The notes under the pieces are model-generated. The model ran no database searches, had not been told where the DNA came from, and was given only the letters and a program-made list of their open reading frames with translations. The position numbers and the translations under genes are program-made. A stretch of 64,000 nt of DNA, taken from Phoronis australis (Eukaryota > Phoronida > Phoronidae). The stretch lies in NCBI GenBank assembly GCA_002633005.1, contig NMRA01000071.1:748449-812448 (forward strand), in the 5' to 3' direction. This document shows, in pieces, positions 22,401-30,362 of the stretch. Positions within the stretch are counted from its first letter, which is position 1, and each line of letters begins with the position of its first letter.

Positions 22401-25400
22401 TAGACACAGGCACAGCCCTTAACAGAGACACAGACCTGACTGAGAAGGAGGATCAGGTGCGCAACAAAATGAAATCAGGCAAAAACAGCAAGATGAGAGA
22501 CGAACATGGTAGTGGTAGAGGTACAGATTTTGTTATGTTGATTTCTGACTTAAAAGTAGTGTTGCCACAGTTACATGCGTTGTTGTCTGTCTTGCTGCAT
22601 GTTTGCAGCAAATGTGTTGGAACATTTGCTGAATCTGCCTTGTTGAATGTTTACAACATAAAACCGAAAAGTATTTATCATTCTGGGATTTTTTCTTGGA
22701 GCAGCAAGTTTTTTTGAAAAGTCTCACTTGAAATGTGAAACTTGTATTTCATAGCTTGAATCTTAACGGTCTCAAGGATTGCGCCCCAGGATTGGACACT
22801 CAGCTCCGTAACATCACGCAACGCCATCTATTGAGTCACAATATGGAGGGTCTTGTCTGAAGTTTTTTAGAAATTGACTTTGCATTATATCTGCATTGTA
22901 TTTGCATTATATCGAGGTTCTCCTTTGCATTATATCGAGGTTCTCATCCACCCCCTTACATCCAGTCACTAGTAAGACGAAGCTCAGTGGAGTAGAAATG
23001 CAATGTTCAATTGTCTGTTCAATAAAGGCAGGATTCAAACCCGTGTCTCCCATAATAGAGTCAGATACTCAAACCACTGCACCACAGTCTCTCCTCTTGA
23101 ATTAACATAACATCCAAGTAACCCTGCTCATAGAGCTCCAGACATGCTTGTGTGGTTCTATAGTGTGCTGCTCACTCTTTGTATGTTACTCATTAACATT
23201 CATGGAGTAAATATGTACCACCTGCCATATTGTAAGTACACCAGTCTACATCACCTGCTTGTTGTTTTGTTTCCCAAATGTTCTTTTGTGTTGTGTGACA
23301 GATGCCCAATCAACAAGTCACTCAGGTAAGTTGCTAGGTATGTCGGTAAATCCCGCTACTGGACTTGTCGCACACTGGCTTAAGTCTAACATACATGTAG
23401 GCCTTGTGTAATGCTACTGCTTGACTGTCACTACAGTTCTTGTTAATATCACCGGCTTCACTAAGCTTGGATAACAGAGTGGGTTATATGTTATGAATTA
23501 ACCAGTTATCTAATTGGCACCAAATCATACGGTAGTTTTTTATTTTAATGTAGTTTTTTGATTTTTTAATTTGAAGCATATGTTGATTGTATTCCTTAGT
23601 TGGATTGCTTGTTAAACAATTACTTTTAAATTTTGTTACGCAGGCAATAAAAAACAAGCTGTTGTCACTAAAGTGACACCAGAGACCCCTGATGGAGACT
23701 TGAGGCCATTGTCAGAATTGCGCAATATCCCCCCACTTCTGTCCCAGGATGAATTAGCCATGGTGAATGGTTGTCATTCTAAAGGTATTCGCTCACCAGA
23801 CTTGCTGTTGTTGTGGTTATTGTCTGAAATGTTCTCGCTGATCCCTTTTATGTACTGAACAAATCTTAAGACCTTTGGTGCCTTGAAAACACTCTGATGT
23901 TCCTTCCTAACTGGAGGCTTCTTGCTATGAAACAATATTTTACTGTCTGTCACATTCTGGTGTGTCTCTCCTACTGCACACTGCTGCCCGCTGTTGTATT
24001 CTTGGTTAATTGCATGCTGATCCTGACTACTAAACCGTCTCCATTGTGATTGTTGCTATAGAATGTTGCTTTGCTCTGCATTCTCTTGTCAGTGCTCTAC
24101 CAGACTGTTTCTATGGTGACTGTCTACTGGAATGTGCTGGTGGTAATGTTAGATGCTGCTGCCCTCTGTTGGGTGTTATCTTAGTTTAACTTCTTGATAC
24201 AGCATGGTGTTACTTTCTATGTTCGTTTGTCTATATTTCCTTGGTGCTGTATGGGTTATCACTATGCTGTATGAGTTGCTGGTCTGTACTTGTATTTAAG
24301 TGTCTTGCTGTCTTTGTTCTGTTGGATATACGAGCACTCGCTGGGTCAAGGATGTACATTGTCATGGTGTTGTTTTAGTTGTACTTGAAACTTTGTTTTT
24401 AAATGTTCTATTGAAAAATAACGTGTATAGTTTAGCTGACTTATGGGAAATGAAAACATTCACTGCTTTGACGTGAGGAGATGCGCATTGTTTGGTTGTT
24501 CTCTGTGTGAACTTGATGTTGGTGTTATTGCCCACTCGACTATACTTGACGTATACATGCTGTTTGGACTACATTGTAGAGGACACAAAGCCTCGCCTCG
24601 CTGGTAATGAGCAAAAAATGGAATTACGTCTTACTAACTTCCCCTTTGGAACAACGGAGGTTAGTTTACTGGTTTTCTTACTGTTCTATTTTGATGATTG
24701 TTTGTCAAGTTCAAATTGATGGCAAAATCTGAGAAGGAACATAATTACTAAGTCTTTTGAAAATTAGAGATTTTCACTTCAAATTGTTTCCAATGGTATA
24801 TCGTCCATTTTATTACATATATATTATTAGTTTTAGAAGACCATTATTGGTGAAGACCAAACTTGATGCATGAGGTAACACACTGGATTAAGTGACATGG
24901 TGGAGCCTAGTGTAGAAGGTTGGGTTAACTTGCTTGATGTTAGGGCTGTGTTGTTATGGAGATTGCCAAGTTAGAGGGATCATTTTAGAAACATGTGGGT
25001 ATGGGTGCATGTCCCACACGGCCTCAAGTCTATGGGCCAATTTGGAGGATCTTTGGGCCTTTGGATCAATTTAGTTTTTTATTCTTTGTCACTTCCAATT
25101 TCAATGGACCCTTTGGTCTTTGCTAAGCAACTAGAGTGTATCAGTGAAATTGCACATTCCCAAATGAATCCCCGAGTTAAATCAAAACATTTAAAATAGT
25201 TTGGAAGTGGATGTCCAGAGGTAATAGTTGTATTACCTTTAACAAGTCTTGATATAACTTAAGGCTTACTATTGATGTTCTTGTTTGTAGAGATCTCTGA
25301 TGGAACTTCTCCAGCGGTATAATGTGCTTAAAGTGAGAATAAAGAACAACGACAGTAAGCCGTGAGTATTAGTTTCATAATTATACAATATAGTGTGCAG

Positions 25401-28400
25401 TGAGTATTAGTTTCGTAATTATACAATAGAGTGTGCAGTGAGTATTAGTTTCATAATTATACAATAGAGTGTGCAGTGAGTATTAGTTTCATAATTATAC
25501 AATAGAGTGTGCAGTGAGTATTAGTTTCATAATTATACAGTAGAGTGTGCAGTGAGTATTAGTTTCATAATTATACAATAGAGTGGGCAGTGAGTATTAG
25601 TTTCATAATTATACAATAGAATGCGCAGTGAGGATTAGTTTCATAATTATACAGTAGAGTGCGCAGTGAGTAATAGTTTCATAATTATACAATAGAGTGT
25701 GCAGTGAGTATTAGTTTCATAATTACAATATAGTGTGCAGTGAGTATTAGTTTCATAATTATACAATGGAGTGCGCAGTGAGTATTAGTTTCATAATTAT
25801 ACATTATAGTGTGCAGTGAGTATTAATTTCATAATTATACAATAGAGTGCGCAGTGAGTATTAGTTTCATAATTATACAATACAGTGGGCAGTGAGTATT
25901 AGTTTCATAATTATACAATATAGTGTGCAGTGAGTATTAGTTTCACAATAGAGTGCGCAGTGAGGCTCACACAAGGGCATCCAAGTGTACATCCACCTCA
26001 AGCAAAACAACACTTATCTCTTTTGTTGGTGATAACGATTTTGCGAAAATGTCTGTTAAGATTTGTCAATTTTTTTCAAAACTGCTCTGCAGTTCAGCAG
26101 TAGGTTTATTACTGTGACTCGGTTCATCGCTCTTGTCGCTGTATGCATCCTACCATTTCAGAACAATCGCCTTCGCTGACTGCCTTGATCAAGCTTCTGC
26201 CAGTCAAGCCATCAGTGACCTCAATGGTTCTTACCACTGGGACAGACGGCTGTCAGTCAGCTATGGCAGTATACACTACAACCCTGAACGCGTCTCTCAA
26301 ACAGCTGGTCAGTTGATACACGAGTCTCGCTCTATAAACTTGACCTCTTTATGATGACATGGTTTATTTTCATTATGCCCATCTCTCTTTCTTGTAATTA
26401 TTGATTTGGACACATATCGTTCAATCTGTAATTAAAGTGTAATTATCTTTGTGATGTGTTTATATTGTTTGTTTATGTGTTATCGTCCACACGTGGCTGA
26501 GTAAATGTTGTATAAAGTAAACTTGAAAATATCAGTGTTTATCTTCACCTTTATCATCAAGGTGGCTTGTACGCCACTCTTGCTCTTGTCAGCCACCTCA
26601 TCATATGATGCCAAAAAATTGTAAACAAGTTCCAGATAACTCCTTCCCTACCTTCTATGTCCCTGACTCCTCCCCCTATTATGTGTCACTCCCATTGACA
26701 AGTGGTTATGAGCAGTGCTTCAACAATTCCCTTAAATCAAACACTATCTAGCATGTTATGATGGTCATCACTGAAAAGCAATATGTTGGAAAACCATGGT
26801 CACTGTGTGTGATATGTTATCTTATTGTTGGTCTGTATTCTTTCTTTCAGTTGAGAGCTTACAACCAGTAAGTCCCCATGTCGCTGGTCAACCCCTGCCC
26901 AACAGCCAAGTCAGCGCTTCGGTTGCCGATAAACCGACTCCTCCCCCCACATCCATTGACCCGCCCATTACCCCGCCCAGTGGGGTGGAGTGTCCAGCAG
27001 GCATGAAAAGCATGATACTACGTATGAAGACTCAAGGAATGCCTGCCCTCCCTGATAGCCTCACAGTATTGGTCACATCAGTTGTAGACAAGCATCACTT
27101 CTGGGGACACCTGCTGGACTTGGTGAGTATTCCAGTCATAATTGTAATAAAGATAATTCCAAAATAATGATTTTATAACTACCACTTTCAGCTTTTGTAT
27201 AACACAATCCATTTTTATTTAATTTTAACTATTAAGTTGTATCAGCAACATAGCGCAGTGCCCTTGTCACACAAGGTGGTGATGTTGTTACAGCAACACA
27301 GCACTGTGCCCTTGTCATACCTGGTGGTGATGTTGTTACAGCAACACAGTACTGTGCCCTTGTCATACCTGGTGGTGATGTTGCTACAGCAACACAGCAC
27401 TGTGCCCTTGTCATACCTGGTGGTGATGTTGTTACAGCAACATAGCACAGTGCCCTTGTCATACCTGGTGGTGATGTTGCTACAGCAACACAGCACTGTG
27501 CCCTTGTCATACCTGGTGGTGATGTTGCTACAGCAACACATCACTGTGCCCGTGTCATACCTGGTGGTGATGCCACTATGCACTTCTGTAAACTCTTTAC
27601 TTTTTGTGTATTTTATCCTATTTCATGTGCATAAAATGCAACTCATTTGTTTTCGTCCATTTCAGAGAGAAGGTTTGGAGAAGTTGTCCGATTTGATGAT
27701 GAAGATAGGTGCGCAAAGCCATCGTATTCCTCTGTCCGAGGGACAGAACAGATGTGCTGCACTGTATGAGGAGGAGTGGTGTAGGTGAGTAGGAGGGGCT
27801 TATAGAAGGAGGGATGCTTTTGTGGAGTGGGAGGGGCTTATTGAAGAAGGGATGCTTTTGTGGAGTGCAAGGGGCTTATAGAAGGAGGGATGCTGTTGGT
27901 GAGTAGAAAGGCTTGTAGAATCAGTAATGGTGTTTGTAAGTGGGAGGTTTTTATATATGAATGAATGGTGTTGAGTGAGAAGAGGAGCTTATAGAATGAG
28001 GACTAGCAAAGGTGAGTGGGAGGGCTTCCAGATGGAGGAATGGCATTCAGTAGTTGTCAAAATTAACTAGACAGACTTGGGAAGAGATCTGCCAGACTAT
28101 GATTCTTGAACAAACTTTACTTTTTTTTGAAAGAAGGCGAGTTAAAACAATCTTCTGACTGCATGTTCAATGGTTATGACGTATGGTGTTCTTCCACACA
28201 TTAAGTCTTATGATTACAGGGCTTGGATCAAGGAGTTCTTACCCAACAGTATGTACCGTGTGTTCTATCCAGATTATGGCAACACTGCTATAGTGAGCCT
28301 GGAGGAGATGTGTGAGATACCCAACAAATACTGGACACTGCCTCCCCAGGCTGTGCCCTTCAGGTCTGTAGGTGAGTCCACGTACTGGAAAATGTCTCCT

Positions 28401-30042
28401 CAGGTTTTGGCCTTTAGTACTGTAGGTGGATCCAGGTAGTGGAAACTGTCTCCTCAGGCTGTGCCCTTCAGTTCTGTAGGTGAGACCTTCCCTTCATATT
28501 GTAACAAGTCTTTAGGCATTGAAATCCACAATCTCTTACACCCATCTTTAAAATTCATTGTGTTGACTCGTGGCATCAGGTGTAAACATAATTTTGGTTT
28601 CTAATACAGCGAGTTAATGTTCATTACTGCAAATGATAAACGATGGATCAACACGAGTTCAGGGATTGATTCAACGACAGGATTTGCTGCCACTTGCCTG
28701 ATTTTACCGTTTCAATTTTGCCATTTTGCCATGACCTAAGAAGCGTGTACAGAAGCGTTGTTAAAAACCACCTCGCGTTGAGAACTTGTTTTCTTCACTA
28801 CTTGTTGGTCATGTTCACAGTTGTGATAGTACCTCATGGATTTGTACAAGAACTACTGCCACTAAGAAGTCTGTTTATCAACAATGCTCGTCTTTTATGT
28901 TGTGTGGAGTAGAGTGATTGCAGCATTAGCAATGGCTTCATGGCACTAAAACACTGACTGAGTTAGTTTGATATATCATGGATTAATGTATGAATAGTTA
29001 CTTATAGAAATGTTTGGCTTCTCAAATTATATTCCTCCTAAATAGTTAGCTTAGTTTTGTGTTAACCTGGAGACACACGATAATCTTTAGCCAAAATATA
29101 TGCGTTATGTTTTTGTTCTCTGGTACTTGATGGTGAAACAAATTCTTTTTGGTTTTAGTAACTGTTTGAACGGTGGTAGATAATTGGCCTGCGAGTCATG
29201 ATATTGTAAATGCTTAACAATGGACTAGATTGATATTTAGATAGCCTCAGTTTGGAAACCATTGCCATCTGGAGTTGAAAGGAGATTATGTGTTTATATT
29301 ATGCAGCAAGTCTCGCAACTATGCATGACAAGGAGGTCAACTCCATGACAAGGAGGTCAACTCGATGACAAGGAGGTCAACTCCATGACAAGGAGGTCAA
29401 CTCGATGACAAGGTCAACTCCATGACAAGGAGGTCAACTCCATGACAAGGAGGTCAACTCCATGACAAGGAGGTCAACTCCATGACAAGGAGGTCAACTC
29501 CATGACTGCAGCATCCTAATTGATATGATTACGCATCCTTCTCGTGACGTTGAAAAGTAATGTACCGGTATTTTGTTTCAGTTGCCAAGGACGACATGCC
29601 TAATGTTGAAAACACCATCATAGTGGTGAAGAAGGTCAAGAACAACTTAGCAGATAAAGAGGTAGGCACAGTAGGAAAGCACGTCTTAATAACAATATAA
29701 ATACTTCGCAGACAGTAAGCTAGGTGGCGCCACATTCAGTTTGGCATCTGCATGTAATGAGAGTGCTCACAATGCCGTCAGACAAACGAGTTCCCACAAG
29801 ACCAGTGTTCCGGCCACTAATAATAGTCAACATGATCCTATCAAAGTAGACTGAGCTCAATGATCTAAGAATTAAGTCACAGGCAAGCAGACCAGTACCA
29901 TGACAATCTTTATTTTCTAAGTAATGTTTAAGAAGAATTCAACTAAGCTGTGCAGTGCTTGATTTACTTTCTGACAGACAGCTAATGGATTGATAACATT
30001 ATCTTATTTTTCTCTTTTTAGCCAATTGAGGTGCATTTTTAG
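15645..30042 (+). CDS. TDRD10: TDRD10-like protein: LOTUS, three RRMs and a Tudor domain (19 exons)
   Basis: Exons: 15645-15844, 16292-16437, 17267-17364, 17680-17738, 18232-18437, 19218-19396, 19633-19703, 21526-21755 (or 21698, same phase), 22338-22520, 23302-23325, 23644-23784, 24580-24659, 25291-25361, 26162-26307, 26851-27122, 27666-27784, 28220-28371, 29582-29661, 30022-30042. All junctions keep frame and total 825 (806) residues. Domain order: LOTUS/OST-HTH (about 10-85), RRM1 (128-195), basic RS-rich linker, RRM2 (280-360), polar linker, RRM3 (about 525-605), Tudor (about 685-790). The Tudor part, VLVTSVVDKHHFW to NKYWTLPPQAVPF, parallels human TDRD10, which as I recall has one RRM and no LOTUS. 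Tudor domains bind dimethyl-arginine partners such as PIWI proteins, LOTUS binds Vasa-type helicases or RNA; a germ-granule role is inferred. The ATG follows a splice acceptor, so the first exon is non-coding. Confidence 0.85.
17267..18437 (+). CDS. TDRD10: RRM1 and basic linker exons of the TDRD10-like gene
   Basis: Exon 3 ends phase 0 after HTQE, exon 4 (59 bp) ends phase 2, exon 5 resumes with YVFIRYAEK. Together they give beta1 (LYAVCMKREP), helix SVRALFSTVGPVE, and beta3 plus helix 2. The RNP aromatics are poorly conserved, suggesting a protein-binding or weak RNA-binding RRM. Exon 5 then adds an Arg/Ser/Lys-rich linker ending GKHGGGKKGSR. Confidence 0.65.
17853..17940. repeat. 20-bp tandem repeat, about 4.3 copies
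   Basis: The unit ttctgcctgtaagggcatac is repeated in intron 4 of the TDRD10-like gene with single-base changes. Confidence 0.9.
18621..18768. repeat. 50-bp tandem repeat, 3 near-identical copies, with acceptor-like motif
   Basis: Units begin gtctccattgcaccacattc at exactly 18621, 18671 and 18721. Each contains ttttgtcccttgcag, which looks like a strong 3' splice site. It is in intron 5 of the TDRD10-like gene, 190 bp past exon 5. Confidence 0.95.
19218..21755 (+). CDS. TDRD10: RRM2 exons of the TDRD10-like gene
   Basis: Exon 6 carries an acidic/proline stretch and then RNP2-like KLFLGNIP, ending phase 0 after DFTE. Exon 7 (71 bp) encodes ASLLRLLSSKRVERVQVV and ends phase 2. Exon 8 gives YAYAYCHN, a second helix and GRRLKVAKF. 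Exon 8 has two usable donors, 21698 (gtggtg) and 21755 (gttggt), both phase 1; the longer adds 19 polar residues and looks more likely. Confidence 0.75.
19870..21145. repeat. Degenerate tandem repeat, period about 150 bp with a three-unit higher order
   Basis: A motif like gcgccacctagtggccattt recurs at about 20067, 20208, 20362, 20508, 20660, 20815, 20967 and 21099, that is every 132-155 bases. Every third unit is more alike than neighbours (for example 20067, 20508 and 20967 share tctgtatcttcaaag-type flanks), giving a roughly 450-bp higher-order unit. It fills most of intron 7 of the TDRD10-like gene. Confidence 0.75.
21283..21328. repeat. 23-bp direct duplication
   Basis: gaagttcagtaacaccttta plus ttg occurs twice in tandem just before the next array, in intron 7 of the TDRD10-like gene. 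Confidence 0.8.
21335..21455. repeat. 15-bp tandem repeat, about 8 copies
   Basis: The unit tgctatgcagtactg repeats with increasing divergence toward the right, 70 bp before the exon 8 acceptor of the TDRD10-like gene. Confidence 0.9.
22338..23784 (+). CDS. TDRD10: Inter-RRM linker exons 9-11 of the TDRD10-like gene
   Basis: Three phase 1-1 exons (183, 24 and 141 bp) encode a polar, low-complexity linker: TTELLSKKNTYQNHGTTRN, the 8-codon microexon AQSTSHS, and TPETPDGDLRPLSELRN. All are multiples of three, so each could be skipped without frame change. The exon 9 acceptor (catgttaag) is weak; support is the frame and phase match rather than domain similarity. Confidence 0.55.
22885..22950. 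repeat. Short direct repeats of tttgcattatatcgaggttctc
   Basis: A block ending tgcattatatcgaggttctc occurs twice (period about 23 bp) and is preceded by two partial copies. Confidence 0.7.
23020..23097 (-). repeat. tRNA-derived SINE head
   Basis: On the minus strand box A tggtgcagtggtt (23084-23072) is followed, at normal tRNA spacing, by box B gggtttgaatcc (23042-23031). It lies in intron 9 of the TDRD10-like gene. The body past the tRNA part is not clearly delimited. Confidence 0.65.
24580..26307 (+). CDS. TDRD10: RRM3 exons of the TDRD10-like gene
   Basis: Exon 12 encodes RNP2-like ELRLTNFP and ends phase 0 after GTTE. Exon 13 (71 bp) encodes RSLMELLQRYNVLKVRI and ends phase 2. Exon 14 encodes TIAFADCLD, the second helix QAISDLNG and LSVSYGS. 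This repeats the exon layout of RRM2 exactly. The exon 13 donor is the first unit of a 38-bp minisatellite. Confidence 0.75.
25362..25965. repeat. 38-bp minisatellite starting at a 5' splice site, about 16 copies
   Basis: The unit gtgagtattagtttcataat continues tatacaatagagtgtgca. The first gtgagt is the actual donor of exon 13 of the TDRD10-like gene, so each unit carries a donor-like gtgagt (one gtgagg/gtgagtaa variant each). Neighbouring units are more than 90% alike. Confidence 0.95.
26851..28371 (+). CDS. TDRD10: Tudor domain exons of the TDRD10-like gene
   Basis: Exon 15 starts with a Pro/Ser-rich linker, then the Tudor N-terminal part VLVTSVVDKHHFWGHLLDL. Exon 16 gives GQNRCAALYEEEWCR, and exon 17 WIKEFLPNSMYRVFYPDYGN, AIVSLEEMCEIP and NKYWTLPPQAVPFR. 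The FxPDYGN/T core and aromatic residues expected for a methyl-arginine cage are present (W, Y, F, Y, N), so binding of dimethyl-arginine is plausible. Confidence 0.85.
27243..27572. repeat. 48-bp minisatellite, 7 copies
   Basis: The unit cagcaacacagcactgtgcc continues cttgtcatacctggtggtgatgttg. The period is a multiple of three, so it stays open in several frames on both strands; this is not evidence of coding. It is in intron 15 of the TDRD10-like gene. Confidence 0.95.
27785..28050. repeat. About 40-bp degenerate tandem repeat beginning at the exon 16 donor
   Basis: The motif gtgagtagg(a)ggggcttatagaa recurs at about 27785, 27823, 27861, 27899 and in weaker form to about 28050. The first gtgagt is the real donor of exon 16 of the TDRD10-like gene. 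Confidence 0.75.
28329..28490. repeat. 54-bp tandem repeat spanning the exon 17/intron junction, 3 copies
   Basis: Units start tactggaca at 28329, 28383 and 28437. Each holds the last 43 bases of exon 17 plus the donor (tctgtag|gtgagt, then actgtag|gtggat, then tctgtag|gtgaga). Coding sequence and splice site were duplicated together. Confidence 0.9.
29324..29509. repeat. 20-bp minisatellite, about 9 copies
   Basis: The unit catgacaaggaggtcaactc repeats head to tail in intron 17 of the TDRD10-like gene; one unit has lost three bases. There are no spacers, so it is not CRISPR-like. Confidence 0.95.
29582..30042 (+). CDS. TDRD10: C-terminal tail exons of the TDRD10-like gene
   Basis: Exon 18 (80 bp) encodes VAKDDMPNVENTIIVVKKVK, and the last exon only PIEVHF and a TAG stop at 30040-30042. 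Acceptors tttgtttcag and tctttttag are strong and phases match (1, then 0). Confidence 0.65.
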
Positions 30043-30356
30043 CCGGAATATTCCGTAGCACAGAAGTCACCTGCTGCTCTGTAGGATCTTCATTGACGCA
30101 ATACTTGGAAGCCACAACTTGTTGATCATAATGAGAGGTCATGTGATCTGTTGTTCTTTATGATATAGCGAGATATATATTGCCGATGGCTAAGTGTGCC
30201 TAAGTGTAGTCGCTCTATCTGTCTCATACCCACCTTGTATTTTGCCCATACCAACCACGGTCTTATGTCTGACTGTTCAGCATTCTTAAAGGAAGACCTT
30301 TGCTCGGATATTTGTAAAGTGGTTGATAACCACAAAAAATGTGGTGTTAAGAAGAA

Positions 30357-30362
30357 AATAAA
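30357..30362 (+). promoter_or_regulatory. Candidate poly(A) signal of the TDRD10-like gene
   Basis: AATAAA lies 315 bases past the stop codon. A second AATAAA at 32724-32729 could serve a much longer 3' UTR. Confidence 0.4.

Noticed and set aside
23020-23097. Functional tRNA gene
   Set aside because: A and B boxes are present but the acceptor stem does not pair convincingly; treated as SINE.
27195-27788. Nearly 200-codon open frame on plus and 90-110 codon frames on minus
   Set aside because: They are produced by the 48-bp minisatellite, whose period is a multiple of three; only the last part (27666-27784) is a real exon.
29324-29509. CRISPR-like regular 20-bp repeats
   Set aside because: There are no spacers; units are directly joined, and the genome is eukaryotic.
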